Positions 29,524 through 43,264 of a DNA stretch of 64,000 nucleotides are shown one piece after another (position 1 is the stretch's first letter; the number at the start of each line of letters is the position of its first letter). The position numbers and the translations under genes were made by a program. Source of the DNA: Gymnogyps californianus (Eukaryota > Chordata > Aves > Accipitriformes > Cathartidae); NCBI RefSeq assembly GCF_018139145.2, contig NC_059482.1, positions 22,715,332 through 22,779,331 of the forward strand, written 5' to 3'. The notes beneath the pieces are model-generated. The model was not told the origin of the DNA. It saw only the letters and a program-made list of their open reading frames with translations, and made no database searches.

Positions 29524-32500
29524 ATGGTGCTGGACCCGGGGGCGGCGGCGGCGGCCGGAGGGCTGGGCGCCAACGCCGCTCCGCGCCTGCCCGACCGCCA
29601 TGGCCCGCCGCTCTGCTCCTGCCCGTCCCCCCCGCCCCCGGCACCGGGACCCGCGTCCCGTTGCCCGCGGGGAACCCGGCGTCTGTCGGAAACCGGCGCC
29701 GGGATGCGGCGGAGCGAAAGCGCGGGAGGGGTGGGGGGGCGCGGGGGGATGCGCGCCGCCGCCTCCCTGCCCCACATCGCGCGGGGGCGGGGGGAGGAGG
29801 GCGGCGGGCGGCGGAGCCCCTGCCTGCTCGTGGCGCTGCGGCCCCGCAACGTGGAGGCGGAACGGGAGCGGTTCTTCCGCGCCAGCTTCGCCTACGACCC
29901 GCAGTTCGAGTACGCCGAGCCGGTGCCCGCCGCCGTGCTGGATAAGTACGGAGCCGCCTCCGATCGCTTCGTCGCTCAGGTGAGGCGGGGCCGGCGGGTC
30001 ACGCGCTGCCCGCGCCTGGGTGTGTCCGCCTGCCTGCCCGGGGGGGGCGGCGAGCATCGGTGCGGGCAGCTGCCGGAGCCCCCGGTGCCTTGATTCCCCT
30101 GCCGGTACTGCTGGTCTCGGGGAGGGGGGGGGGGGTGTGTGAGCATCACGGCGGTTGCGGGGAGGGATGCTCGGCCTGGGAGGAGGAACCGGGGGACCCC
30201 GGATCGCCCGTTCCCCGCCTTCCTCCCGCCCGGTGAGGGCGGTAACCCGGCGGGTGCGAAGGTGTGGGTGTCCTCGCGTAGGGCGGTGTCACCGGCTTGG
30301 TGCCAGCGGGATGGATCGTGGTGGGACCGCTCCGTGGTCCGGCCAGCCAGGAGCTGGTCCACGGTCGACGTGAAACCTCGTGGCCTGCTTTCCTTCCCGG
30401 CTTCTGCTGCCAGGCCGCTGCCCGATCTTGTTCTGCTCGACACCTTTTGTATCCTGCCGTCAGCACGCTCGCCCTGTTCTTAAAACTCTGCTTTAGTTAC
30501 TTAGCCTGCCTGCAGGAGTAGTACATGCTCTGTGATTGGCATGGGCAATGGTCATACTGGTGCTGGGTGATGCTACCAGCATCAAACTGGTTCTTGCTTC
30601 CGGATGCGCGGTGGTGGTTAGGAGCTGATGTGCCATCAGGGACACCTTGCTGTTATTTTTTTTTTTACACTTGTTGCTGTAGAAATAACGGACAAGGAGC
30701 TGGAGCGCGTGGGTGACCGCATGGGAAGCGGTCCTTAGCCTGAAGGACCCGGTGGGTTAAGTCTGGCTTGTTTTCTGGAAGGCCTAAAGGTCGTCTTTTG
30801 CGGCAGCACCCTTACCGCATCAGCAAACGTGGTTAGTAATGATAATAGCTGGTGTAGACTCCGCTTAAGGAGCCTGTATTATTTTGCTTAACTGTTTCCG
30901 TTGCTCGTAGGCTACTGAAACGTTCCCGACTTGCTCTCTGCCACGGCTCGTAACCATGTGTGGATGGCAGCGAGCAAACAGCACCCGGCCGTTTCACAGC
31001 AGGCAACAGGCAGGAGCGTGCTTGCTTGATGCTCTGCCCGCAAACGAGCCTTTCTTGGATGCAGGCAGAGCGAGGCAGGGAATGGAGCTGCTCCGTCCCT
31101 TCGCTCTGGGTTTGGAGCTGGGAGCCTGGCGGTGCCCCAGAACCAGTTTGCTCCTCGGACTGGGCATCCCGCCCCTGGCAAGAGCATCCTTTCTGCCACA
31201 TGGACCCCTTTTAGCTGCATCCGAGGGAGGAGATAAAAAAACCTCTTATCTTGAATTCAGACTTGCACGCCAGAGGCGTCTCTTTACACCTCCTAGTCGG
31301 GAGCTTACATCTGGTGTTTCAAATAACAACTTATTCACCGATTTATTTATTGTTTTGGGAATGTTTACTTATTCTTGCATTACTTCCTACGTCTCTGCCT
31401 GAATTATTATCCAGATGATTCAGGCTCTTTCTGTAAACAACTTTCTAAGCAGTTAGGCATTTCCAGCGCCTGCTGTACCTCTGCCCCAGATAAACTGGTG
31501 CCAGCGATGCTGTTGCAGGGGAGACGGTCTGACTCCTGTAAAGACCTCGCTGGCTTTTGCAGTGTTTTCCTCCTGCATTTAAGTGCATTTCATTCTCTGA
31601 GTAGTGCGGTAGAATGAGTTGTTTGGAGCTATTTTCCCCCTTGCTTTCTCTTTTGGTACAGTTGACTTACAATATAGTAAAAGATGAGTAATTGAGATTC
31701 TTTTTCTCTGCGCGTTACTTTGAATGAATGGAATTAAGTGTTCGTAACCAGTGTGAGTGGTGTCATCCTGGGTCCTAAAACCCTTTGCAAGAGATATTAA
31801 GTGTCAAGTGTTTCTACCAATGTTTCTCCCAAGTTTTCCGGTGATGGTGCAATGGGACGGTATTCGTGTCACTGTTCCTTTGCTCGTACCCTGCAGTAAC
31901 CTCCTTCCAGTCTCTTTTATTTTGGGAAACCTTTTTCCTTGCAGCTAACTAGTAGCTATAAACTCCTTTTATTTTAAAAACCTGCATTAATCATGGAGCT
32001 TAAATGAATTTGCTAAGCCAGCATCCTTGGACAAGAGCAGACAAACCAACATCAGCTCTCTGCTTCCAGCTTGCCGCTCCACCAGCTGCTCTGCACATGC
32101 TTGGGGGGTTATTTTATTTTTTTTAATAGAAAATTTAAAGAAATCAAAAGGATTCTTCTAGCCCCACGGAGGCTCATCGCCCCGGAGATCACGTCGCCGG
32201 TTTGTCGCGGGAACGTGAGCAGCACCAGCACGGAGCCGGGGCTGGAGGATTTGTTATCCCACTGCATATGGTGGGTGCATGACTTCGGGCTGCCCGGGGA
32301 TGCTCAGCAGCCTCTCGGAACTTTCAGCTTGGTATCTTAGGAATTTTGCTCGCCGGGACGTGCGCTGGAGGACGGTGAGGAGCATGCTCTTTGGTGTCTT
32401 AGTCCTGGGCACCAGCTGTGCTGGGTTTCTCTTGGCTCGGCGCTTTAGGTCCCCTGGGAGGAGAGAGCAAGTGGCTGAGCAGAGGCGGGAGGAAGAAATG

Positions 32501-35500
32501 GTCCTTTTTCTGCCGCTGTCAGCAGGAGGTACCTTGCGGCACTGCAAAAATGATCCTGATCGTTCAGCAAATGAAACAAAAAACCCAAACAAAAAAACCC
32601 AACAGCAACAACAAACCCAAAAACCCAACAACACAAAAAAACCCCGCACGACTTCTCCTGGAAAGACAAAATAAGTGACTCGAGAATAAAAACCAGCTGT
32701 GCAGAGAAAACTGTTCAGGGATGGAAAAATCAGGACCTTCTGCTGGGGTAGGGAGGCTGCTCACCAGACGCAGACCACGAAGCCCCTCTACGGGGTATTG
32801 GATGGTTTGAGTGCTGGTGCTGGTGGTGAGCACCCATCTCCTGATCCTGGGTGACCTTAGGGACGAGGGAGGGGATGGGATCTCCTCTGCAGGGCTCCAG
32901 CCGCTGCCCAGAGCCTCATACAAGAGCAAAGGGGGGGTTTGCTCAGCAGGAGGAGGTAAAGCACGCACCAGCGAGGAGCAGCGCTTGGTCCTGGGCTGGG
33001 AAGCTCAGCAGGAGCTGAGGCAGGTTTACAGATGCAAGAAAACTGCTGGAGAAACTCCAGAACTCGTGCAAAGTCGTCATCATCTGGGTGGGGGTATATA
33101 TTAATAGGCTGGAGAAAGTCATTGCTTCAAAATGCAAACTCACTTTTTGGGAAGGAAACGTGCTAATAAATGCCTGTATTTTATAGATGCTCCATAAATG
33201 TTAATGCTAATAAAATAGCACGTGCTGCTTTTATTAGAAGGCTGTTGGTGCTGAGACCTCGGCCGAAGAAGAGGAAGCAGCGTCAGGGCGATGCTGGTGA
33301 TGCCCAGCTTTCCTGCCGGGCTTGCAATCCAGCGCTGCAATAAGAAACTCACAGAGTAAAAAGCAAGCTGATAAGCTAGACCTCTTTGTGCAAGCGCTAG
33401 AGTTTGAAAGGAGAAGTGAAAGCAGAAAAGATTAAAATAATCATGGCTTTAACCTCCGGAGGTAGGATGCTGCAACGATGCTGTTTCGCTTCTGCTTTGC
33501 CCCCTTCCCACAACAGATGCTTGCGAGGGTGATCAAAAGCAGAAAGAATATACCGTGGGCCATGCTGATTGCGTTAGGTGTCCGTCTGTCCTGGTGGCCA
33601 CCTCCAGCTGGCTCAGTCTCCTTGGCTTTTTAGATATCGCAAAAACCATGTCTCACTTTACAGGTGTTTATCAGGGATTCTTTCCGCTGGGTTTTATTGC
33701 ACGTGGGATTTTAAGATGCGTTTATAAGCGGGGAGGGTGTTTGCACTGATGTTTCGTTTCTGCCTGTGACAGGCGATCCGGATCATTCGTGCCGTCCTGG
33801 AGAAGTACGGGACCTACGAGAGCTTCGAAGTCGCCACGGGCGGGAGGCTGCTGAGCAAGTGCCAGATCTGGTCCGTGATCCGAAAGTATATGCAGAAGGA
33901 AGGCTGCGTGGGAGAGGTAATCCGTGTCCCTGCATTATCGCTTGTAAAATACAGCTGCAAAATATTTATTTTCTGATAAAAAGGACTCAGATTAAGAAGT
34001 CTTTTGGGTACAAAGAAGAAACTTTTCTACTCTGAGCCGTGGTGTCCTTTCATCTCCGGCTTGGCTGCGTTCGCTGTACCCCGGCGTTAGGATGTGGGTG
34101 CTGGTTCCCCACCAATTTCCCATGATTTTTTCAGCGTATATTTTTCAGTGTCTATTTTTCAGTGTATTTCTCCCTTTTTACGATTGAGAGAGAGAGAGAG
34201 GAGCTGCTGCTTGCCTCCGTGGCTGTGTGAGGAGCCTTTTGCTACATGCATGAGGCATCAATTACCGTCGGGAAGTCATCTCTTGCTGTTAGCGGCGGTA
34301 TGGCAGACATCTCCGACAGCTGCCTTCGCTCACATGTCCAAAAGCAAAGCCGGGGGGAGAAATTTCCTCCTGTCCTGTGGGATGTGCCGGCTTACGGAGC
34401 TTTGAAACCCCAACCTCGGGTTTTAAGGCTGGGAAATCCGTGGTTAAGATACGACGGTAGCCGTGCGGGATGAAGGGAGGGGGATGTTCAGCATCTCTTA
34501 ATCTGGTTTCTCTGTGCCCCCAGCAGCATCCAGCGCGGGATGTCCCACACCTTCGGTTAAGGGGCTTTTTTTTCCCCCCTTCTGCCAGCAAGGTGTGGGC
34601 AAAACGCTTCCACCATCCAGGATTCAAGCGCTGAGAGGGATCTCTGGACCTGACTTTGCTTTTTTTTGGCTCGAGGTGCTGCCTTTGGCTGCTGGCTGCA
34701 GGGCAGGAGGCCATGCGGTGCTGGCTGGCGCCGGGGGCTTCCTCACCGCTGCCTCTTGGCCAGCCTATTTTTCCTAGCTCTGAATTTTTCACCTCCATCT
34801 CCAAACAGGGTTATTCACGAACATTTCCCTGAAGCATCAACTTGCTCGGCGGTACCCAGGGCATTTCATGCCCGCAAAAGCGGGAGGGAGCGATTCCCCA
34901 AGGTCCCGCCTGGCCAGGGGATGTTCCTCCTCCAGCCCCCTTGGTTTGCCCTGCTCCCTCCTGGGGGTGTCCCTGGGGTGTGGATTCGGCACCTTGGTCC
35001 TCCCAAACCTTTGCTTAGGACAGAAAGGATTTCTGCAAATCTCTTCTTCTAATTCAGCTGCCTTTTAGTACCCAGAACCAGTCCCAATACCCAACCGAGC
35101 AGCTGGCCGGTCTTACTTACAGACCTACGCTTATGTGTAGTCTACACTTAGGCTACAGACCTACACTTCGTTGTGGTCTATCATCTCTTGATTTTTATTA
35201 ATTGATTAAATTCAGCTATTTTGCTCTTCTCCGTTAATCTAACCCGAATTTAGCTCTGGCTGGGCAGAAAGCCATCTTTTTTCATACATATTGGTGTACA
35301 ACTGGCTTCCTTCCAGCCCTGTGTAATTTTCCCTTTGCTCAAGGGAACGCAGGGTTCAGTAATTACGTTTGCACATCGGCGTGCGAGATACGTGGCCCTT
35401 TTAGCCGAAACTTTTGATAAGTGCTTTTAAAACCATTAAAGCATTGGTTTGTTCGTTCCCAGCCATTACAAAGTTTGCTGAATTTCTGTGGGGCGGGAAA

Positions 35501-38500
35501 GAAGGAAGGGTTTCTGTCTGCTCTCGATACAGCCATGTTGGCAAAGCTTGCTCCCCGTACAGAACAAAAACTTGCTGAAAGTTCTGCGTCGCTGATAATT
35601 TAACTCCCTGTCGGGGAGCTGGGCAGTTTCAGATGTGTCTCATCTCCCTCCCCGCGCCTGTATCTGTAATTCCTGACTTCCACCTGCTGTGCCCCGTCTG
35701 TTCTGCCGTGCCGTTTGCTTCCCCGATACGTACTAATCCTGATGGCTTTCTTAAAAAAAAAAAAAAAAAGAAGAAGAAACTCTAGCACGGGGGGTTGCGT
35801 TAGCCCAGAGACCGACCCGCTGACGCGTCAGCTGCCTGTGCTGCCTGCAGGCAGACCTGGCAGGCAGCGCGGCCAGGCTGGCGGCAGTCGCTGCAGGCAG
35901 CTGCCCTTTGTCCCTGGCGCCGATCAGCGAAGGCAGGATCCCGCTTTCCGGCACCGCAGGCAGCGTGCTCGTGGGTAAGTATTTGCGCTATAATTAACTT
36001 TGCATCTTCAAAAGCTTCTTTGTTGGGGTCCGAGCTGCAGATCCTGAAGCTCTTCTCCTTTTCTTCTGGCTCAGGACCGAGGTGACGCTGCCGGAGCTCA
36101 GAGGTCTCCGTACGGATTTCGGCGAGCCCCCAGCTTGCAGCAAAGAAACCCCTGGCCCCGTTGGTAAGTGCTGCATGGCAATCCCTGGGGTTGTGAAATG
36201 TTGTTAGCCTAAATAGCGCTAGCTAGCATCTCCTGGGATCGCATCGGTGGTGCTCCTCCACCTCTCAGCTGCTCAGTGCCGGCGCTTTCTTGGCATGCGA
36301 GGTCCTGAGCAGCACCGGGGAGCTGAGGAGAGGCAGGAGCCCGTGCCGCGGGGGCCGTCAGCAGTCTTCCCTCGGTTCCTGGGGACGAGCTCTTTCTCCG
36401 TCGTTACATCCACAAAAGCTGAGCAGAAGCTTCGTGGACCGCGAGGATGCGCTGGGGATCCTGCTCGGAACGAGGGAGGTCACAAACCTGGAGAGCTGGC
36501 GTTGCTGCTCCAGGAATAGGACTTTGGCTGAAGTCGCAGCCCCTGTTGTAACAGCATCTGCAAAGCTGGAGGGTTCCGAAATAAGGCAAGTGGTGCTGCT
36601 CAGCGGGCGGATGGGCTGCTGCAGCCGGAGAAGGGCTGTGGGCAGCGTAACGGGAGCGTGCGAAGCTGCGGTCTCTGATGATGCTGAGGGTCCCTTCCCG
36701 TCGCTCCCGGACGGCTGGCTCTGCATGGGGTGGTTCTTGGCACTTCTGTTTAATACGACAAAACAACACTGTGTCACCACATTTATCAAATAAGGGGAAA
36801 AAATAAAATCACCCAAGCCAATGCCTCTGAAAAGTCATTAGACTGACATCTGAAGAATGACATCGTGGGGTTTTGCCCGTCGTCATCTCACCGTGGTGGC
36901 CCTGGGCGCATCCGTATCGTCGGCTCTCACCGGGGTGCTGCGACCTGCAGCTGTACCCGCGGCTGCAGGTGCCCTCCTCCTCTCCGAGCGGTGTCTAATC
37001 CCGTTTCCCAACCCCTGGATCAGTCCGTTTCCATCCCTCATTCCCCTGCCCAGCTCTGTCCCAGGATCTTTGCAGCCTTAGGACAGGGATGGGGAATTTC
37101 TCTCTGGGCCGTGGCAGCTCTGTGTCTTCCTGAGGCGGAGGAGGGTGTTTCTCCCTGCAAAACCCCTGCTGATAATTTGCCTACCTGAGCGTGAACCGCC
37201 GCAAACCTCGTGCGGTGGCCTGCACCGTTTGCTGATGCTTCTTCGTCCTGAATCTGCTTCCTAACCTCTTCGCTTGATGCCGTCGAGCTCTTGCACAGGG
37301 AACGATAGTTTCCACTCCATATAACTGAGCTGAGTGTTGCTGTTTCTGTGTTGCCTTTTACCTTTTCTTCACCATTAGAGAGGGGGAAAAAAAAAATCAA
37401 CAGTGCTCCCTTTGACTTGAATTCTTCCTCTAAAGGCTCTGGGATGTTTTTCCATGGAGTTTTCCTTGATTCCTGAAAACACAGACCGGTTGCTTCAACT
37501 ACACCCTTCCCTCTGTGCTCAGCCTCCAGCAGTGTCCCAGCTTACTGCAGACCAGATTTTTCTGTGCCGTTGGATCTTCCTCCAGACGCTGTATCCCAGG
37601 GAATGCTTTGGTCTTCATTTCATGAAGAAAGGCCCTCAGAAGGGCTCGTGCAAGACCTGGTTTCAGTGCTGAGCATCGCATTCTCAGCATCCTCGGCCGC
37701 CTCTTATTTTCCAGCTGTTTGCTGCGTTTCTCTTTGCTCACCCTGTGCATAGTGAGATCAGATAGGAAAAGGAAAAAGAAAAAATTGGGGTTTGGACTGT
37801 TCAGCCTACCTCCTGTTCGGGCACGGTGATAGGGAAGGTTGAGGGACAGCACTTGCCTTTCTACAATTTGGCTGAGCTCATTTGGTGCTCGCATTGAATC
37901 GTGTGAGCAGCCCGTTGATGCTGTGGCTTTAGCCCTGTGCCATCGCAAGACGCGAATGCCCAGCCTGGTGACCATTGACTTGTCCTGTAGCAGAAAGCCC
38001 CTCCGAAAGAATATAAAAATCAACTCTTCTAAAGCCAGAGCACTCAGTTGCAAATGTTGCTTAACGCTTATTAAAGCGGGGCGTATCTCTGCTTTAGGTA
38101 AGCTCAGGCCTGGTAGGACGCTCGGGTGGGTAACAGCAGGGAAGGTGCAGCGTAGGATGTGGGATGCGGCATTCCCGGTACAGCAGAGGGAAAAAGCCAT
38201 GGACAGGTGATGGACAGATATTTGGGTTATAATAAAAGAGTTTTCTTCAGGGGTGGGAATTAAGGTGCCAGTGCAGATGGGAAGGGAGAGCTGGAGGTCA
38301 CCAGAACGGCAGAGATGAGCTGCGTGGAGCATTTATCCATGTAACACGCAAGATAGTTAAACTCCTGGGTTTAGGCAATATTTCGCTTGCGCGGGTTGCT
38401 CTGAGTGTTGTTTTCAGAGCGAGAGAGCTTTTGAAATTGCACAAGGGAAACTTGAACTGTTGGGGGGGATGCCAAGCGAGCACCAGCCTCCCAAATCCCG

Positions 38501-41500
38501 CCGGCTGGGCTGACCCCTCTGCACCAGGTCCCGCTGGTACGGGGGACCCGGAGCTGCTGAATCCGTGTCGCCTGGGAATGGCGCCTGGAGAAATCCAGCG
38601 TAACGTGGCCAAGGATGAACAACTGGAAGATGGAGAAGAGCAGAGAGGAGGAGCTCGGGGCGGGGGGGACGTGTATTTTTTTTAATAGGCTGGGGGAAAG
38701 CAGGTGTAAGAAAGAGCATTTATCCTAGGGAAGAAGTTAGTTTTTCTGCATCTAGTTTCCTAAATTCCAACCTCTTTGGGTGTTATTTTTTGTGTATAGG
38801 GGCAATGAAGCATGACAAGACACCAAGATGTGGACCCGGCCTTGCGACTGCTCCCAGCCAGCCGAGCATCCTGTATCCTGGTAGCGGAGCTCCGGCTGAC
38901 ACAGTGCATCGTCTCCAGCGCTCCCCGTAAGAGCCGCAGGTCGGGCAGCAAAGACCTGGGGACCAGGGGCTGTCGCAGGGTCCCGGCACCAGTTCTGTGC
39001 TGCAGCATCTTCGAGGGAGCAGGAAAAGTGCTGCGGCGATGAAATGTATTCCTCATCTTCTTTCTTTTGCTTTAAACTCTGTCCCATGGCTCTCTCCCCT
39101 TCCCTTCCCGCATCCCAGGATTTCAGCCTCCGCTAGTCACATTTAGGATTGCCGTGTCGGATGTCCAGGCTGTATTCCCATCACACAGAGCGGACCTAAG
39201 AGATGGGAATTGGTTAAAATCATACCAAAACCTAGCTCATTCCTGCCTCCTTATTTCTGCTTGGGGTGAAGCCGTAACCTTCCCTGCCTGTTGTAGCTCC
39301 AGAGGGGGCTGTTTTAGCAGAAGCTGGTGCTGCTGCCAAAAGTCTTCTCCTCGCCAAGAGCCCCCCCCGTGAGAGCTGATGTGGCCGGGGCTGATGATCT
39401 TGCTGGAAATGAACCTAGAGCATAAAACCAGTTTTAGTCCAGATCAGTTCCCCGCCTCGGTTTGTCCCGGGTCACCAAGGTCCATGGCTGGATGCGGGAG
39501 AGGGCAGCAAACCTGCAACCCTTCTTTATTTTGACTTGCTTACTGGAGCAGAAATAAAGCTCAAGGATGCACACAAGTCAGAAGGGAACAGAAGTCTTTT
39601 CTCGGAGTTGACGGGATTCTCTTTCACGCTGGTATATTTTAATTCAGGTAAGCAATTGCACTGTAAGTATTTTTATGCCGTTTGTTTGCCCAGTGGTAGA
39701 CTCTGCTCTGTTACGTTGCACTTTTGGCTTTCATCACTGCACAATAATAAATCTGGGTTAAAGCAAACCCGTTCAGTCTCCTCTCCTTTTTTTTAAATAA
39801 GAGAAGAATTGTCACGTAGTAATGCGTGTGCACATTTTCATCCTGAAAAGTGCCAGCTGTGAAATAATAGATGTTTTTTAGAGTTAATATGGACATGGCA
39901 GAAGGGTTTTGAGATGAAATTGGTATGTGCGCGAAGGCCACAAGCATTGCCGCGGCCGAACCTCGGATGCGAGAGCTCCCGGGGCTGTCTCTTCCGGCGA
40001 TGCTGCGGCTTCGAGTTGCTGCAGGCCAGAAAATGCTGCTTGGCCGGCACGTTAACCCATGTTAACGTAGAGCAGCTGTCTTGGCTCCAGCACTTCCGAT
40101 AGCCGGGTTTCCCAAAATAGCTGTTTTTTTCTGTATAAAGATAGTCACTAGTCCTGCGCATGCGTTGCCCGTCCCTGCCGCAAATCGTGGCTGGCAGACG
40201 CGGTTCCTGCTGCGAGGGTGGGTTGGTGTGGATCCATCCTCACTGCTCGTGTCTTGGAGCCTCGAAAGGGAGAATCCGCAGGAGAGTCCATGAAAATGGA
40301 GCCAGAGCCTTGGTTCCCTCGTGGGATGTTTACTGGGAGGGTCTAGAGGTTGGACCCCATAACAAAGCGGGCGCTGTTGGTTGTTTAGAGCGGGGTTGTT
40401 TTGGTGACCAATTTTACTGCACCGTCCCATTGCTAGTGGGGATGCTGGAGCGGAAGCAGGCAGGTCTCCGGAGGATGCCCGTCATGTGTGGCCATAAAAT
40501 TGTGGGGAGCCCACGGGAACGAGCCGTGGGCGGGGGAAGGATACTGGAGCCAGAGGGATGCTGGAGGAGGCTGCCTAGGAGCTGCCCGCTCCCCCCCACG
40601 GTGCCCACTCGGGTTTGCTGGCTGTAAAGAGATTAAAGGAGTTATTTCGTTCTCCCATGGGATCATCTCTTTCTTCTCGGCACCCCCTCAGTGCCCTCCC
40701 TGCCTGCTCCTGCTAGCTGAGGTTTCTTTGGGGAGCTGCAGCACAAGCTGGTGATGGTGCAGCAGTGCCGGACAGTGCCGCCCGCGGCGTCGGTGGCTTT
40801 TTCTGACCATTCGCCACGGTCTCAGCCTCTGCTTAGAGCCAAGACCCCGCTGAGCATCTCCTTCTTGTGGCAGCGCTGATGCCAGTTGCCTCTTTTTCTT
40901 CTGCAGGTGGTGGTGCAGCTCACTGATGACCTCCTGTCCCAGGCGGTGATGATGGTGGAGGACAGCCGACCGACGCTGGCCATCAACCTGGCCGGAGCCC
41001 GGCAGCACTGGCTGGAGGGGATGCTGCGGCACGAGATAGGTCAGCGGCGGGGTGACGGGCAGAGCCGGGGGGATGCTGTGAGCATCCTCTGGCTGTCACC
41101 GGGGTAACGGCCTGGGGGCTGCGGGGTCCACGGGGCAAGGTGATACCCACCGGGTTCTGCAAGGAGGCATCCTGGAGGGGGTGCTCCTGGGTGGGTTTCG
41201 GAAGGGGCTGAGGCCACCTGGGTCCCTCTCCGCATGTGGGGCAGGGGGTGTCGGACATGTGCCTCTGCCTGCCCCCCGCCCTGGGCACCGGAGCAAGCAG
41301 ATGTCCCATGGCAGCATCTCCAGCCAAGACTGAAGCTGGCACCCATGGGTGCTGGGTCTCAGCCCCAACCCCAGCGACTCGGCGGGGTGGGGTGGGGGGC
41401 CCAGGGGTCGAGCTTTTTGGAGGCTGCGGCCGACGGCGCTCGCTCCCGTCCCCCCTCCCCAGGCACCCACTACATCCGGGGGGTGAACAACACCCGCCAG

Positions 41501-43264
41501 CCCTGGCACAGCTCCGAGGGCCGCAAGCAGTACAGCCTGAAGCCCGCCAACCCCACGGAGGAAGGCTTGGCCAGCCTGCACAGCGTCCTCTTCCGCAAGC
41601 AGCCCTTCCTGTGGCGGGCAGCCCTGCTCTACTACACCATCGAGCGGGCCAGCCGCCTCTCCTTCTCCGCCCTCTTCCAGGACCTGGAGCAGTACGTCCA
41701 GGACGCCAGCGTCCGGTGGGAATACTGCGTGCGGGCGAAGCGGGGCCAGACCGACACCTCGCAGCCAGGTACCGCTCGGGGGGGGGTACAAAGCCTTCAA
41801 GTTTTGGAAGGGATTTTATTTTGTTTTTAAAAGAAAAACCAGAGGCGGGTATGTTTTGCTGCTGGGTGGGTTGAGCATCACTGGTCCTGTGGCCATGGCG
41901 GCCTTTGAAATGGTGGCTCTGCCCCCCACTGCATCCCTCCCCATCCCCAGCACCGCTCTCCTACGGGTTTACACTTTATAGCAGTGATCTTTTACCTGCA
42001 GTCCCGGCATATCAGCTCTTTGGCTGCTCAGGGTGAGGTGGGGATGGATGGGGCACCCTGGGGAGCCCCATAAGGTGATTGCGGTCTGATGGGAGCGACT
42101 TGCACAAGCTCGCGGGGAGGTAGCAGCCAAAGGAGAGGAAAAAATGAGCATTTCTGGGGATGCATTTAGATTCTTGCAGTGGTTTACCATTAAAAAAATC
42201 CATTGGGAGGAAGGGTGAAAGCATCCCAGTGAGAGGCTTGGGGCGCTCGCTGTACCCGGCTGCCTCTGTGGTCCCCGGCGCTGCTCCCCAGCGCTCATCC
42301 TTTGGGACCCAGCGGTCCTGGCCATGGCACCAGCAATGCCTGAGCCCCGGCGCGCTTGTGTCACCCTGGTGCAGTGCCATCACTCCGGTTATTGCGGTCA
42401 GCAGACGTTCAGGCGAGCGGAAGGCGGTGGAGAGCCGGGCTCCTGCTCCCCAGCCTCTCCTGCTCTTCCAGGCTGTTTCAGTAAGGACCAGGTCTACCTG
42501 GACGGGATTCTCCGCATCCTGCGCCATCGGCAGACCATCGACTTCCCGCTGCTGGCTGCGCTTGGAAAGGTAACGGCCGGGGCGGGGGCGCTGATGCCAG
42601 AGCCTCATCCCATCCTAAAGCTCACATGGGCTCCCTTGGTCCCCTGGCTTCCCAAAAACAAGCCCTTGGCTGGAAGCCCTTCAGCTCTTGGCCTTTCCCT
42701 GCATGTATGGGTTTCGGTGGAGCAGGGAAAAGGCTATGCTGGATAGGATGCAAGGAAGGATGGGATAATCCATACTCCTCCATGGGAGACCTTCCAGGAG
42801 ATGCTTAACTCAGTGGGTTAAGCTCTGCCGGCCGCACTGCTGGCCCTCTCCCTTGGCCGCAGCACTCCTGCTGTCGCCTGTCCCTGCGGTGACAGAAAAT
42901 GACCAAAACCACAAATCTTTGCACATCCCACACCCCTCAAGCAGCTCTGCCGGTGCCTCCCCACAGGCAGGAGGGGTGTTTGGGCAGTGGGGGGGTGACC
43001 CAGGGGGGCTGCAGGGGGGCCAGACGCCCTCCTTGGCACCTGCCAGGGTTTGGGATGGGTGGGTGGAGGGGCTCACCCCGTCTCCCTGCTTCCCATCAGG
43101 TCTCCTATGAAGACGTGAATCGACTGAAGAAATTTGGAGTCCTGGAGAAAGCCCGCATCCCCCATTTCATGCAGGACCTGGAAAGGTACATGAAGCAGCT
43201 GGACCACATCGTCACCACCAACGGCCTGAACGAGGAAGAGCTGGAGCAGCTGCTCCCCGACTGA
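29524..43264 (+). CDS. MATCAP1: Microtubule-associated tyrosine carboxypeptidase 1 (KIAA0895-like)
   Basis: Six exons (29524-29979, 33773-33916, 40907-41039, 41463-41768, 42472-42569, 43100-43264) are all phase-consistent and give 433 aa (human about 471). This metalloprotease removes the C-terminal tyrosine from alpha-tubulin, independently of vasohibins. The start MVLDPG matches the human N-terminus; residues 1 to about 100 are Pro/Arg-rich and low-complexity, with MRRSES and AASLPHIA as conserved islands. The catalytic zinc motif HExxxH is HEIGTH (His242, Glu243, His247), followed by YIRGVNN. Strong conservation continues through NPTEEGLASLHS and VRWEYCVRAKRGQTDTS to the C-terminal EQLLPD. 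The intron between exons 3 and 4 falls inside the metal motif, between HEI and THY. Introns 1 and 2 are 3.8 and 7.0 kb and hold no recognised gene. The promoter is a CpG island. Identity is secure; the exact start rests on similarity to the human N-terminus. Confidence 0.96.
32574..32645 (+). repeat. A-rich low-complexity tract
   Basis: This is an irregular (A)n-CCC and AAC tract in MATCAP1 intron 1. It may be the remnant tail of a retroposed sequence, but no body is recognised upstream. Confidence 0.6.

Noticed and set aside
27976..30057. 693-codon minus-strand open frame and its 466-codon plus-strand counterpart
   Set aside because: Both are created by the 18-bp minisatellite and the adjoining CpG island; the translations are repeat units and Pro/Arg/Ala-rich sequence with no conserved domain.
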